From Streptosporangium sp. NBC_01495 (GTDB lineage: Bacteria > Actinomycetota > Actinomycetes > Streptosporangiales > Streptosporangiaceae): DNA of 64,000 nt. The DNA lies in NCBI RefSeq assembly GCF_036250735.1, contig NZ_CP109430.1:2604001-2668000 (forward strand). The letters run 5' to 3'. The position numbers and the translations under genes are program-made. Shown piece after piece: positions 15,987 to 24,794 of this stretch (position 1 is its first letter; every line of letters begins with the position of its first letter). Below the pieces are notes generated by a model. The model saw only the letters and a list, made by a program, of their open reading frames with translations, did not search any database and was not told where the DNA came from.

Positions 15987-17213
15987 TCACACCTGGCCCT
16001 TGATCTCCAGGCGGAGCAGGGCCTTGGCGATCGGGTGGGCGGTCAGCCCGATCTGCCACTCCCTGGCGCCCAGCTCGCGCAGCCGGGCGATCACGGTCTC
16101 GTCGTCGATGACCGGGGGTGGCTCCCAGGTCAGGCGGCGTACCGCGTCGGGCTGGATCAGGTTCTCCGCGGGCATGTGGTGCTCGTCGGCGAGCGCGGCC
16201 ACCGCGGCCCTGGCTGCGGCGAGCCGGCGGGCGGCCACCGGGTCGCGGTCCATCCACCGGTTGGCCGGTGGCGGCCCGTCGCCGGGGGTGCTGGGCTGCG
16301 GCAGCTCAGAGTCGGGCAGCGAGCGGGCGTTGCCGATCGCGGCCAGCCAGTCGCGCAGGTGCCGCCGGGCGCTGCGGCCGGTGAACGGGGGGATGTCGGT
16401 GAGCGCCTTGGTGGTGCGGGGCAGCTCCAGGGCGGCCGTGACGATCGCCGAGTCGGGCAGGACCCGGCCGGGGGCGACGTCGGACTCGCGGGCGAGTCCG
16501 TCGCGGAGCGTCCACAGCTCCCGTACCACCGCCAGCCCGCGCAGCGAGCGGACCTTGTGGATTCCCGAGGTGCGCCGCCACGGGTCGGAGCGCGGGGCGG
16601 GGGTCTTGTGCGCGAGTACGGCGGCGAACTCCTCCCGCGCCCACGCCAGCTTGCCGCTGGAGGCCAGCTCCTCGTACAGGATGTCGCGGAGCTCGATCAG
16701 GACCTCGACGTCGAGCGCGGCGTAGCGCAGCCAGTCCTCCGGCAGGGGGCGGGTGGACCAGTCGGCGGCCGAGTGGCCCTTCTCCAGCCTGAATCCGAGG
16801 ACGTTCTCCACCATCAGGCCGAGCCCGACCCGCTCGTAGCCGAGAAGCCGGCCGGCCAGCTCGGTGTCGAACAGCTCACGCGGGTGGAAGCCCACCTCCG
16901 CCAGGCACGGCAGGTCCTGGGAGGCCGCGTGCAGCACCACCTCCGCGCCGGCCAGTGCCGCGTCGAGCTCCGACAGGTCGGGGCAGCGTATGGGGTCGAT
17001 CAGGGCGCTGCCCGCGCCGGCGCGGCGCAGCTGGACCAGGTAGGCGCGGCCGCTGTAGCGGTAGCCGGAGGCGCGCTCGGCGTCGACGGCGACGGGGCCG
17101 GTGCCCTCGGCGAAGGCGCGCACCACGCGCGCGAGAGCGGCCGGGTCCTCGACGACGGGTGGGATTCCCTCGCGAGGTTCCAGCAGCGGGACTACGGTCG
17201 TCTCATCGGTCAC
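15987..17213 (-). CDS. rnd: Ribonuclease D
   Basis: The protein has 408 residues with the DEDD exonuclease domain first: Exo I AVDAERASGYRYSGRAYLVQ (D-x-E), Exo II VLHAASQDLPCL and Exo III LRYAALDVEVLIEL. An HRDC domain follows (SLRGLAVVRELWTLRDGLAR, with VLPDSAIVTAA). RNase D trims the 3' ends of structured RNAs such as tRNA precursors in the cytoplasm. Its GTG start overlaps the DUF3000 stop (GTGA), which fixes the start and implies coupling. The DUF3000-rnd pair is a conserved actinobacterial arrangement. Confidence 0.93.
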   Translation of the reverse strand: MTDETTVVPLLEPREGIPPVVEDPAALARVVRAFAEGTGPVAVDAERASGYRYSGRAYLVQLRRAGAGSALIDPIRCPDLSELDAALAGAEVVLHAASQDLPCLAEVGFHPRELFDTELAGRLLGYERVGLGLMVENVLGFRLEKGHSAADWSTRPLPEDWLRYAALDVEVLIELRDILYEELASSGKLAWAREEFAAVLAHKTPAPRSDPWRRTSGIHKVRSLRGLAVVRELWTLRDGLARESDVAPGRVLPDSAIVTAALELPRTTKALTDIPPFTGRSARRHLRDWLAAIGNARSLPDSELPQPSTPGDGPPPANRWMDRDPVAARRLAAARAAVAALADEHHMPAENLIQPDAVRRLTWEPPPVIDDETVIARLRELGAREWQIGLTAHPIAKALLRLEIKGQV

Positions 17214-17806
17214 GTTCTGAAGGGCTCCGGATCTTCGCGACGGCGCGGCGGCAGCGCCGCCACGTCGGGTGGCAGGGGTGGTATGCCCGCGGCGAGGCAC
17301 ATCAGGTCGCACCAGGCGGCGACATGGCCGGAGAGGTCCTCCTGCAGCGGCGACCAGGACGCGCGCAGCTCCAGCTCGGTGGTCACCGGATCCTCGGCCT
17401 TGTTGCCGAAACCCTCGGAGACCGCCCGGGTGACGGTGCCTCCGGCGGCGGCGTAGCCGGCGTCGTGCGCGTCGAGCGACTCGGTGAGCCAGCTCCACGC
17501 GACGGGGCCGAGCAGCGGGTCTTCGGTGATCTCCGGCTCCATGTCGGCCCGCACGTAGGCGACGAGCCGGAACTGGCCGTCCCAGCCGCGCTGGCCGTCG
17601 GGATCGAAGAGCACGATGAGGCGGCCGACCGCGAGCTCGTCGTCGTCGCGGTACACCGACGCGCCGATCGCGGCCGAGTAGGGGGCCAGGCGCTGCGGGG
17701 CCGGGATGTCCTCCAGCTCGATCTCGGGCCTGACCTCCGCGGGGTGCATGCTCGCCACCGCGCGCCTGAAGGCGGCGGGAGCGGGCGGCGCGTCACCGAC
17801 GGTCAT
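17210..17806 (-). CDS. DUF3000 domain protein
   Basis: A 198-residue actinobacterial protein of unknown function. The conserved core starts at AFRRAVASMHPAEVRPEIEL, with APQRLAPYSAAIGASV, LVAYVRADMEPEI and LGPVAWSWLTESL following. It looks soluble, without signal or membrane segments. I chose the ATG directly before the conserved part. In-frame starts at 17836 and 17866 would add 10 or 20 unmatched residues, and none of the three has a good ribosome binding site. It is the first gene of the two-gene operon with RNase D, overlapping it by 4 bp. Confidence 0.85.
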   Translation of the reverse strand: MTVGDAPPAPAAFRRAVASMHPAEVRPEIELEDIPAPQRLAPYSAAIGASVYRDDDELAVGRLIVLFDPDGQRGWDGQFRLVAYVRADMEPEITEDPLLGPVAWSWLTESLDAHDAGYAAAGGTVTRAVSEGFGNKAEDPVTTELELRASWSPLQEDLSGHVAAWCDLMCLAAGIPPLPPDVAALPPRRREDPEPFRT

Positions 17807-18505
17807 ATCGGAAGCGTAGGTCGAAACTGATCGCATGGGGACCACTGGGGTGTGTGTAGGAGCCATTGGAACCGATCAAGCCGCTGCCGGCGGCCTGCGG
17901 AGGGCGGAGGCGACCCCGCCGATGGGCACTCCCAGGAGGGGCGCGTGACCGTGCCCGGCGCGGACCCGTCCGGCACCGGCCCGTTCCGGGTGCTCGCCCC
18001 GGCCGTGACCGCCGGGGTGGGATCGTCGTTCGGGAACCCGCCCGCGGGCGCAGGAGGCACGGTGCTCACCGCGACGTTCGGGTGAACTCCACATGGTGGA
18101 CATCGCACGGGCCTTTCGTCGGGTCGTGGTCCGACGTTGGCACGTCGCGCCGACATTTCCGCGCAGCGTGCTCGGCGTGTCCCCAAAGTGGTGCGGGAAT
18201 CGATGCCGCGCGGTGACTTGGCGAACATTTGGACCAGCCGGGGGCCGGGCCAGGATCGCCGATGGGAGGAACTGTACCCGGAAACATGATCGCTTCGCTC
18301 CGCGTGATGTCACCTGCCGCGTGCCAACATCGGATTTCAGCGGACGAAGCTCTCAAAACCGGTAAGACACGATCATTATCATCACTTGGAAGTGTCTGGG
18401 TGGTGTGACGTGTCATCTCATTGAATAGCTGGTGATTTCGTATCGATCTTCTCGGCCGTCGGCCGTGGTGAACCGACCGGTCCGCCGACATGGCACCCTG
18501 GTGGG
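17807..18505. other. Intergenic region before hemE, with AT-rich promoter-proximal part
   Basis: Apart from one doubtful small ORF (17945-18085), no gene is supported in these 700 bp. From about 18350 the DNA becomes AT-richer. GATCATTATCATC (18371-18383) reads GATAATGAT on the other strand, the half-site of a Fur-type box, and GACAC/GTGTC arms flank it. This is the likely hemE promoter area; metal regulation is only a suggestion. Confidence 0.4.
17945..18085 (+). CDS. Possible 46-residue ORF with strong ribosome binding site
   Basis: AGGAGGGG lies 4 nt before a GTG that opens 46 codons (starting MTVPGADPSGTGPFRVLAP and ending TVLTATFG). The composition is Gly/Ala/Pro-rich and I do not recognise it. 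It may be a small protein, a gene remnant or chance. The ribosome binding site is the main argument for it. Confidence 0.25.
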   Translation: MTVPGADPSGTGPFRVLAPAVTAGVGSSFGNPPAGAGGTVLTATFG

Positions 18506-19543
18506 GTGACTTCCGAGCTCGCCGACTCCGCTTTCCTGCGCGCCTGCCGCCGCCGGCCCGTCTCCCACACGCCGGTGTGGTTCATGCGCCAGGCCGGTCG
18601 CTCGCTGCCCGAATACCGGGCGCTCCGCGAGGGGGTGCCGATGCTCACGGCCTGCGCCACCCCCGAGCTGGTCGTGGAGGTCACGATGCAGCCGGTCCGC
18701 CGCTACGGCGTGGACGCGGCCATCCTCTTCAGCGACATCGTCGTCCCGCTCAAGGCGATCGGCGTCGACCTCGACATCAAACCCGGCGTCGGACCGGTGG
18801 TGGCCACGCCGATCAGGGACGCCGAGGCGGTCAGGACGCTGCGCCCGATCGAGCCGGACGACGTCTCCTACGTCACCGAGGCCGTCCAGGCGCTGACGAA
18901 GGAGCTGGGCGCGACCCCTCTCATCGGTTTCGCGGGAGCGCCGTTCACGCTGGCGTCCTACCTCATCGAGGGCGGCCCCTCCAAGAACCACGACCACACC
19001 AAGGCCATGATGTACGGCGAGCCCGAGCTGTGGCACGCCCTCATGGACCGGCTGACCGAGATCACCCTGGGCTTCCTGCGCGTGCAGCTCGCCGCCGGGG
19101 CCTCCGCCGTCCAGCTCTTCGACTCCTGGGTCGGCGCGGTGTCGCGCGACGACTACCGCGAGTTCGTCCTCCCCTACACCAGCCGGATCTTCGAGGGCCT
19201 GGCCGGTCTGGACGCCCCGCGCATCCACTTCGGTGTCGGCACCGGCGAGCTGCTCGGCCTGCTCGGCCAGGCGGGGGCCGACGTCGTGGGCGTCGACTGG
19301 CGGGTCCCGCTCGACGAGGCCGCCTCGCGGGTCGGTCCGGGCAAGGCGCTGCAGGGCAACCTGGATCCGGCGATCCTGCTCGCCCCGTGGGAGGTCGTCG
19401 AGCGCCGCGCGGGCGAGATCCTCGCCCGCGCGGCCGGGACCGAGGGGCACGTGTTCAACCTGGGTCACGGAGTGCTGCCCGGCACCGATCCCGACCAGCT
19501 GGCCCGCCTCACCGACTTCGTCCACGAGGCCTCGGCCCGCTGA
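18506..19543 (+). CDS. hemE: Uroporphyrinogen decarboxylase
   Basis: It decarboxylates the four acetate side chains of uroporphyrinogen III to give coproporphyrinogen III in the cytoplasm. The 345-residue length is normal. The two family signatures are present: [16 protein letters not shown] near residue 24, with the substrate-binding Arg residues, and [17 protein letters not shown] near residue 138. The C-terminal part [20 protein letters not shown] belongs to the TIM barrel. The start is GTG. It begins a heme cluster: DUF4349 intervenes on the other strand, then cgoX and chdC follow, which together form the coproporphyrin-dependent route used by Gram-positive bacteria. Confidence 0.97.
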   Translation: MTSELADSAFLRACRRRPVSHTPVWFMRQAGRSLPEYRALREGVPMLTACATPELVVEVTMQPVRRYGVDAAILFSDIVVPLKAIGVDLDIKPGVGPVVATPIRDAEAVRTLRPIEPDDVSYVTEAVQALTKELGATPLIGFAGAPFTLASYLIEGGPSKNHDHTKAMMYGEPELWHALMDRLTEITLGFLRVQLAAGASAVQLFDSWVGAVSRDDYREFVLPYTSRIFEGLAGLDAPRIHFGVGTGELLGLLGQAGADVVGVDWRVPLDEAASRVGPGKALQGNLDPAILLAPWEVVERRAGEILARAAGTEGHVFNLGHGVLPGTDPDQLARLTDFVHEASAR

Positions 19544-19577
19544 CCGGCTCACTGACCGGCCCGCGCACCCGGGGCGT

Positions 19578-20660
19578 TCACCCGGGGGCGCCGCTCCTCC
19601 CCGAGCTCGTGGGGATGGGCCCCTCGCCCGCGTCGTCGTCCGTGTCGTCATCCTCGTCGTCGTGCGGCTCGGGGTCCGCGGGAGCGGGGGCGAGCGGCCT
19701 GTCGCCGCGCCCTCCGCGGCGCAGGCGGAGCACGAAGGCCACCGCGAGCCAGAGCAGGCCGATCAGGACCAGCCAGGGGAGCAGCACGCCCAGGAGCGTC
19801 AGGCCGATCTTGACGGCGGTGACGAAGGCCCTCCACCCCGTCCGCAGGCCGCCGAGGAAGCCGGACGGTTCGTCGTCCTCCTCCTGGATCACCCTCGTCG
19901 GGCCGATCAGGTTCAGCGTCAGCGTCGCCACGCTCGTCTGCGAGGCGAGGGTCTTCTGCCTGGCCTGCAGGGACTCCAGCTCGCTCTCGCGGTTGGAGAC
20001 CTCCCGCTCCACATCGAGCACCTCGCCGATGGTGTTGGCCCGCTTCAGCAGCGTGCGCAGCGAGTCGAGCGCGGCCTTGGCCGACTTCAGCCGGCTCTCC
20101 ACGTCGGCCACCTGCTCGGTGACGTCCTCGGTGTTCTGCTGCAGCGACTCGCGGGTGCCCAAGTCCCTGCCCAGGAGGTCGAGCGTGCCGGGATAGTTCC
20201 CCGGCGGGATCTTGAAGACCAGCGTCGCGGAGCCCTTGCCGCCGGAGCGGGCGTTCGACCTCTCCATGGCCAGGTAGCCGCCCGCGGTGGTGACGATCTG
20301 CCGGGCCCTGTCGGCCGCGGCGGTGACGTCCTTGGCCCTCACCGTCATCTCCGCCGTGTAGATGATGGCCCGGTCCTGGGGGACCACCTTCACCTGGGCG
20401 GTCTTCTGGGAGTCGCCCTGGGGGGCCACCTTCACCTGGGCGGTCCGCTGGGACTTGCTCTCGGAAACGGCGTCCCTGCCCGAGGCGTCCTGCGGGGCCG
20501 TCTCGGGCAGGGCCGCCCGTGCGCTCGCGGCGGTTGCCGCGCCGCCGTAGGACGCGCTCTGCGTGTCGGCGCCGCCCCCGCAGGCGGACACCAACAGCGC
20601 CAGGCCCACCAGGGGAGCCGCCAGGCGCGGACCGTACCGGAATCTGCTCATGAACCTCAT
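19578..20660 (-). CDS. DUF4349 membrane-anchored lipoprotein
   Basis: The protein starts with a lipoprotein signal ([18 protein letters not shown], lipobox VSAC). A DUF4349 domain ([39 protein letters not shown]) comes next, then a long coiled coil ([20 protein letters not shown], then [20 protein letters not shown]). The C-terminus has a transmembrane helix ([20 protein letters not shown]) and an acidic tail (DDEDDDTDD). It probably sits at the outer face of the membrane with both a lipid and a helix anchor. Function is unknown. The ATG at 20651 or GTG at 20672 are alternative starts, with no strong ribosome binding site to decide. It is divergent from cgoX and convergent with hemE. Confidence 0.83.
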   Translation of the reverse strand: MRFMSRFRYGPRLAAPLVGLALLVSACGGGADTQSASYGGAATAASARAALPETAPQDASGRDAVSESKSQRTAQVKVAPQGDSQKTAQVKVVPQDRAIIYTAEMTVRAKDVTAAADRARQIVTTAGGYLAMERSNARSGGKGSATLVFKIPPGNYPGTLDLLGRDLGTRESLQQNTEDVTEQVADVESRLKSAKAALDSLRTLLKRANTIGEVLDVEREVSNRESELESLQARQKTLASQTSVATLTLNLIGPTRVIQEEDDEPSGFLGGLRTGWRAFVTAVKIGLTLLGVLLPWLVLIGLLWLAVAFVLRLRRGGRGDRPLAPAPADPEPHDDEDDDTDDDAGEGPIPTSSGRSGAPG

Positions 20661-20797
20661 GACGCCGGGCACGGCGAAGAGGTTCGGCGGGAGGCAGTCA
20701 CGATGGCGTCACGTTCTCCGCGCCGCCGGGTCACGGGGCGCCAGAGGCGCAAGGCGGGATACGCGGGCGGAAGGAGGGGGCGATACGGTCGGGAGTC

Positions 20798-22240
20798 ATG
20801 GAAGGCAAGCGGAGGCATGTGGTGGTCGTCGGCGGCGGGATCGCCGGCCTGGCCGCCGCGTGGCACCTGCGGCAGCGCGGCGAGCACCTCAGGGTGACCG
20901 TCCTCGACGGCGCCCCGCGGGTCGGCGGCAAGCTCCACGCCACCGAGGTGGCGGGGGTCACGATGGACGCGGGGGCCGAGGCGATGCTCGCCCGGCGGCC
21001 CGAGGGCAGGGAGCTGGCCGAGTTGGCCGGCCTGGGCGACGAGCTGAGGCCGCCCGGCACCACCCGGGCGGGCATCCTGACCAGGGGCGCGCTGCGGCCC
21101 ATGCCGGAGGGGCACGTCATGGGCGTCCCCTCCGACGTCCTCGCGCTGGCCAGGTCGGGCGTCCTGAGCCCGGGGGGTCTCGCCCGGGTGCCGCTGGACC
21201 ACGTCCTCCCGGCCACGCGCGTCACCACCGACGTGTCGGTGGCGGCGTACATCCGGGCGAGGATGGGCGGGGAGGTGGTCGACCGGCTCGTCGAGCCGCT
21301 GCTCGGCGGCGTCTACGCGGGCAGGGCCGAGTGGCTCTCGCTGGACGCGACCATGCCGAGGATCGCCGTCGCGGCCAGGTCCGAGCGGTCGCTGCTCGCC
21401 GCGGCCAGGGAGATCGCCGCCGACGCCCCCAAGGACGCCGGGCACGTCTTCACCACGTTGCGCCGGGGGATGGGCAGCCTGCCCGGAGCCGTCGCCGCCG
21501 CCTCGGGGGCCGAGATCAGGACCGGCGTCACGGTCAGGGAGCTGCGGCGGACCGAGGACGGCTGGCTGCTGGTCACCGGTCCCGTCCCCGCGCCGGAGAT
21601 CGTCGAGGCCGACGCGGTGATCATCGCCGTTCCCGCCCCCGCGGCGAGCCGCCTGCTCGCCCGGGAGGTGCCCCGGGCCGCCGCGGAGCTGGCCAGGATC
21701 GAGTACGCCAGCATGGCCATCGTCACCCTCGCCTACCCGCGCGCGGCGTTCCCCAGGCCGCCGACCGGCAGCGGCTACCTGGTCCCGGCCGTCGACGGGC
21801 GGCCGATCAAGGCCGCCACGTTCAGCTCGGTCAAGTGGCCGCACCTGACCGAGGGCGACCCCGGCCTGGTCCTGCTGCGCTGCTCGATCGGCAGGATCGG
21901 CGAGGAGGCCGTGCTCCAGCGCGACGACGCGGAGCTGGTCGCGCTGGCGATGGCCGAGATGGTGGAGGTCATGGGCGTGCGCGGACTGCCCCGCGACTCG
22001 CGGGTGACCCGTTGGGGAGGCTCCCTGCCGCAGTACGAGGTGGGCCACCTCGACCGGGTGGCCCGCATCCGGGCGGCCGCCGCCGAGCAGCCGGGCCTGG
22101 CCCTGTGCGGTGCCGCCTACGACGGCCTCGGCGTTCCCGCCTGCGTCGCCACCGCCCGTACCGCGGCGGCCCGGATTCTCGACCACCTGGATCCCGCGAG
22201 AGAATGGCAGAACAGCACCGATTCGTTGACAAAGGGGTGA
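20798..22240 (+). CDS. cgoX: Coproporphyrinogen III oxidase (HemY/CgoX type)
   Basis: An FAD-dependent oxidase of 480 residues. The dinucleotide-binding motif opens the protein ([20 protein letters not shown]). [20 protein letters not shown] and the C-terminal FAD-contact region [20 protein letters not shown] match the HemY/HemG protoporphyrinogen-oxidase family. In actinobacteria this enzyme oxidises coproporphyrinogen III to coproporphyrin III, the second dedicated step of the coproporphyrin pathway; HemY is the older name. It ends 2 bp before the chdC start, so the two are one transcript. GGGAG precedes the ATG closely. Confidence 0.94.
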   Translation: MEGKRRHVVVVGGGIAGLAAAWHLRQRGEHLRVTVLDGAPRVGGKLHATEVAGVTMDAGAEAMLARRPEGRELAELAGLGDELRPPGTTRAGILTRGALRPMPEGHVMGVPSDVLALARSGVLSPGGLARVPLDHVLPATRVTTDVSVAAYIRARMGGEVVDRLVEPLLGGVYAGRAEWLSLDATMPRIAVAARSERSLLAAAREIAADAPKDAGHVFTTLRRGMGSLPGAVAAASGAEIRTGVTVRELRRTEDGWLLVTGPVPAPEIVEADAVIIAVPAPAASRLLAREVPRAAAELARIEYASMAIVTLAYPRAAFPRPPTGSGYLVPAVDGRPIKAATFSSVKWPHLTEGDPGLVLLRCSIGRIGEEAVLQRDDAELVALAMAEMVEVMGVRGLPRDSRVTRWGGSLPQYEVGHLDRVARIRAAAAEQPGLALCGAAYDGLGVPACVATARTAAARILDHLDPAREWQNSTDSLTKG

Positions 22241-22242
22241 CG

Positions 22243-22944
22243 ATGACGGACGCGAACCCGCGGCCCAAGGCGCGCGACCTGAACCAGGTGATCCGCTACA
22301 CGATGTGGTCGGTCTTCAGGATGAAGGAGCGCTGCCCGGGCCACCGCGAGGGCATGGCCGCCGAGGTCGAGGAGCTCATGGCCCAGATGGAGCGCAAGGA
22401 CGTGGTCACCCGCGGTCTGTACGACGTGGCGGGCTTCCGCGCCGACGCCGACTTCATGTTCTGGTGGCACGCCCCGACGGCCGAGGACCTCCAGGAGACC
22501 TACTCGCGCTTCCGCCGCACCGGCCTGGGACAGCTGACCGAGCCGGTCTGGTCGGCGATGGCGCTGCACCGCCCGGCCGAGTTCAACAAGTCACACATCC
22601 CGGCCTTCCTGGCCGAGGAGGAGCCGCGGGCGTACGTGAGCGTCTACCCGTTCGTGCGCTCCCTGGAGTGGTACCTGCTGGACGACGCCGACCGCCGCCG
22701 GATGCTCGCCGAGCACGGGCGGATGGCCCGCGACTACCCCGACGTGCGGGCCAACACCGTCGCCTGCTTCTCGCTGAACGACTACGAGTGGATGCTGGCG
22801 TTCGAGGCCGACGAGCTGCACCGCATCGTCGACCTGATGCGCGTCCTGCGCGGCGCCGAGGCCCGGCGGCACACCCGTGTGGAGATCCCCTTCTACACCG
22901 GGGTTCGTAAGCCCCCGAGCGAGCTGATCGCGGCGCTGCCGTAG
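22243..22944 (+). CDS. chdC: Coproheme decarboxylase (HemQ)
   Basis: A chlorite-dismutase-fold protein of 233 residues that decarboxylates coproheme to heme b. The ATG is set by AAAGGGG 5 nt upstream and lies just after the cgoX stop. The conserved pieces are [26 protein letters not shown], the block with the proximal heme ligand [20 protein letters not shown] (His, then the catalytic-region Tyr), and [19 protein letters not shown]. It completes the pathway begun by hemE. The ferrochelatase is not in the window. Confidence 0.95.
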   Translation: MTDANPRPKARDLNQVIRYTMWSVFRMKERCPGHREGMAAEVEELMAQMERKDVVTRGLYDVAGFRADADFMFWWHAPTAEDLQETYSRFRRTGLGQLTEPVWSAMALHRPAEFNKSHIPAFLAEEEPRAYVSVYPFVRSLEWYLLDDADRRRMLAEHGRMARDYPDVRANTVACFSLNDYEWMLAFEADELHRIVDLMRVLRGAEARRHTRVEIPFYTGVRKPPSELIAALP

Positions 22945-23164
22945 CCGCCGCGAGCTTCCGTCGCCGCGGGGCTCCGGCCCGGCGGCCTCGGAGGCGCCGC
23001 TCCGTGAACTCCGGGAGCCCGCGAGCTCCGTGGGTTCCGGGAGTTCCTGGAGTTTCGCGAGGTGAAGGACGTGTCTCCTGTGACGGCCCGGCGAAAAATA
23101 ATCCGGTGAAGGTCTCTTTACCTTCCCTTGGCTTTGCCATACTCGGGGAAAATCCCCCGTCTAT

Positions 23165-23839
23165 GTGAGGCCAAGGGTGAAAAGGGGCGAGGATCTGGCA
23201 CGGTCCAGGAGGCGTGCTCGGGGGCGCCGGAGAAAGAAGAAGTCTCGCTCACGCGTTCTCGAGGTCTCGGTGGCCGTCACCGCCTTCGCGGTGGGGGCTC
23301 TCGCGGTGAGCGGGTGGTTCTCCGGTGGGCAGGCCCCCGCGGGCGGGACGGTCCAGGCGCCGGTTCCCGGCGGCGTGGCCGCGATGGCGCCGCCAGGGGC
23401 CCCTGCGGGCGGCGCGGTGGTGGCCGCGGAGGTGGACGGGAAGGACGCGAAGAGCGAGGAGGCGGCCGCGAAACGGTCCAAGACCGAGAAGAAGCGCAAA
23501 AAGGACAGGGAGGCCGAGGCGTCGGGGCCGTCCAAGCACACCGACAAGAAGGCGGTGGCCTACTTCGAGAGCCGCAAGGTGACCAAGCGGGTCAAGGACA
23601 TCCGCATGGTCGGCGGCTATCTGCGGATATATACGGACCTGCCGGAGACGGCGGACAACTCGAAGCAGGCGATCAAGCTCTGCGAGGCGGGCGTCGACTA
23701 TCTCGTCGGAGAGCTCGGCGTGCCCAGCCCCGTGGTCTTCGTCCAGGCCGAGTTCGGGGAGAACGGCAACCCGGTCCTGGCCAACGTGCTCGGCCCCGAC
23801 GACTCCGACTGCCGCGTCACCTATCCGAGGCCGCGATAG
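23165..23839 (+). CDS. Single-pass membrane protein of unknown function
   Basis: The protein starts with a very basic tail (SRRRARGRRRKKKSRSR), followed by one transmembrane helix (LEVSVAVTAFAVGALAVSGW). After that come a Gly/Ala/Pro spacer, a charged Lys/Glu-rich linker (AAKRSKTEKKRKKDREAEA) and a C-terminal globular part of about 90 residues (GGYLRIYTDLPETADNSKQA, KLCEAGVDYLVGELG) containing two cysteines. The orientation is probably N-in with the small domain outside. I do not recognise the domain. A GTG at 23177 is an alternative start. Its last 19 bp overlap the 3' end of a small gene on the opposite strand. Confidence 0.6.
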   Translation: MRPRVKRGEDLARSRRRARGRRRKKKSRSRVLEVSVAVTAFAVGALAVSGWFSGGQAPAGGTVQAPVPGGVAAMAPPGAPAGGAVVAAEVDGKDAKSEEAAAKRSKTEKKRKKDREAEASGPSKHTDKKAVAYFESRKVTKRVKDIRMVGGYLRIYTDLPETADNSKQAIKLCEAGVDYLVGELGVPSPVVFVQAEFGENGNPVLANVLGPDDSDCRVTYPRPR

Positions 23840-23955
23840 TCGGCACGGCGTATCACCGAGATCACCCGGACCCTGGTCCTGCCGCAGACGGAGCAGCGCT
23901 GGGTGACCACCCGGCCGATGGTCTCGATGATCTCCCATTTGTGGCGGAGATGCAC
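23821..23955 (-). CDS. 44-residue CxxC protein
   Basis: A small gene with a strong ribosome binding site (AAGGAG, 5 nt before the GTG). It reads MHLRHKWEIIETIGRVV, then QRCSVCGRTRVRVIS, and ends with a basic tail. The CSVCG knuckle offers only one Cys pair, so metal binding would need a dimer or the His residues. It overlaps the tail of the convergent membrane-protein gene. A perfect palindrome lies 26 bp upstream. The family resembles uncharacterised short actinobacterial proteins. Function is unknown. Confidence 0.65.
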   Translation of the reverse strand: MHLRHKWEIIETIGRVVTQRCSVCGRTRVRVISVIRRADYRGLG

Positions 23956-23980
23956 GGGGGCTCCTTAGACGATCACGCTA

Positions 23981-23992
23981 CGGAGATCTCCG
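23981..23992. promoter_or_regulatory. Palindrome CGGAGATCTCCG
   Basis: A perfect 12-bp palindrome 25 bp before the start of the 44-residue gene, inside the presumed promoter area. It is a possible operator or short hairpin. Confidence 0.3.
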
Positions 23993-24075
23993 AATACTGT
24001 GCGTCATATCGCCCTGCCCCTCCTGGCGGCCCGCTAACCTGCCGGACGGTGTGACATGGCTGTCCGAGCGCGTGA

Positions 24076-24108
24076 AGGCCCCGCCGGAGGTGTGGTCCGG
24101 CGGGGCCT
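24076..24108. terminator. 13-bp hairpin downstream of msrB
   Basis: AGGCCCCGCCGGA (24076-24088) pairs fully with 24096-24108 around a 7-nt loop. It lies about 20 bp past the msrB stop codon and is a likely intrinsic-type terminator for that gene. Confidence 0.75.
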
Positions 24109-24127
24109 CCGCATGTCGGCCGGTAGC

Positions 24128-24529
24128 TTACTCGACGGGCTCCAGTTTCAGCGAGACGGAGTTGATGCAGTAGCGGTCGTCGGTGGGCGTACCGTAGCCC
24201 TCGCCGTGGAACACGTGGCCGAGGTGCGAGTCGCAGGTCGCGCATCTGACCTCGACGCGGGTCATGCCCATCGAGCGGTCCTCGATCAGTGTCACCGCCT
24301 CGGACTCCGACGGCTCGTAGAAGCTGGGCCAGCCGCAGTGGCTGTCGAATTTGGTGTCGGACCGGAACAGTTCGGTGCCGCAGGCCCGGCAGCTGTAGAC
24401 GCCCACGGTCTTGGTGTCGACGTACTCTCCGGTGAAGGGGCGCTCGGTCCCCGCCTGGCGGAGCACGCGGAACTCCTCGGGAGAGAGCTGGACGCGCCAT
24501 TCGGCGTCGCTCTTTACCACCTTGTCCAT
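24128..24529 (-). CDS. msrB: Peptide-methionine (R)-S-oxide reductase
   Basis: MsrB reduces the R form of methionine sulfoxide in proteins. The 133-residue single domain has the two zinc CxxC pairs (SCRACGTELF and RCATCDSHLGHVF), the substrate-pocket segment FDSHCGWPSFYEP, and the catalytic Cys in DRYCINSVSLKLEP. It is cytoplasmic, with no signal sequence. The gene is followed by a strong hairpin and preceded by a truncated AhpD-like gene on the same strand, so it may be read from that gene's old promoter. Confidence 0.96.
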   Translation of the reverse strand: MDKVVKSDAEWRVQLSPEEFRVLRQAGTERPFTGEYVDTKTVGVYSCRACGTELFRSDTKFDSHCGWPSFYEPSESEAVTLIEDRSMGMTRVEVRCATCDSHLGHVFHGEGYGTPTDDRYCINSVSLKLEPVE

Positions 24530-24538
24530 TCCACCAGC

Positions 24539-24748
24539 CTATGCGGTCGCCGAAGTGGGCGGAGGGGCGAGATCCGGGGCCCGGGCGGGGGCGTTCTTTT
24601 CCACCTCGCGCGGGTGGCGCCGGGCTCGGCGCTCGTCCAGGCCCTCGCGTGCGGCGGCGTCGAAGCCGATGAGGGCTTTGAACGCGCGCGGCGCGGCTGC
24701 GGCGAAGTTGACGCGTGAGGGGTGGGGGTCTGCGGGGGCGTGGGTCAT
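24539..24748 (-). pseudogene. Truncated carboxymuconolactone decarboxylase (AhpD-like) gene
   Basis: Codons 11-36 (SRVNFAAAAPRAFKALIGFD, then AAAREGLD) match the opening of AhpD-like/carboxymuconolactone decarboxylase proteins. The frame then runs into unrelated Arg/Pro/Ala-rich residues and stops at 69 codons. The CxxC-containing core that gives these proteins their peroxidase-linked activity is absent, and msrB begins 10 bp later. This is best explained by a deletion that removed the 3' two thirds. Such genes are often divergent from MocR regulators, as here. It could instead be a newly shortened protein, but no catalytic residue remains. Confidence 0.55.
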
Positions 24749-24794
24749 GGGGCTAGCCTAGGCACTCCAGAGACCGATCGAAGGGTGCAGTCAG

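Noticed and set aside
14227-16725. 832-codon plus-strand frame across the LacI 3' part, the 7-bp array and antisense RNase D
   Set aside because: It is kept open by the 7-bp repeat and crosses three unrelated features.
23006-23046. Hairpin after chdC (GAACTCC/GGAGTTC)
   Set aside because: Only 7 bp with a long loop, within a run of CTCCGGGAG-like repeats. Too weak to call a terminator.
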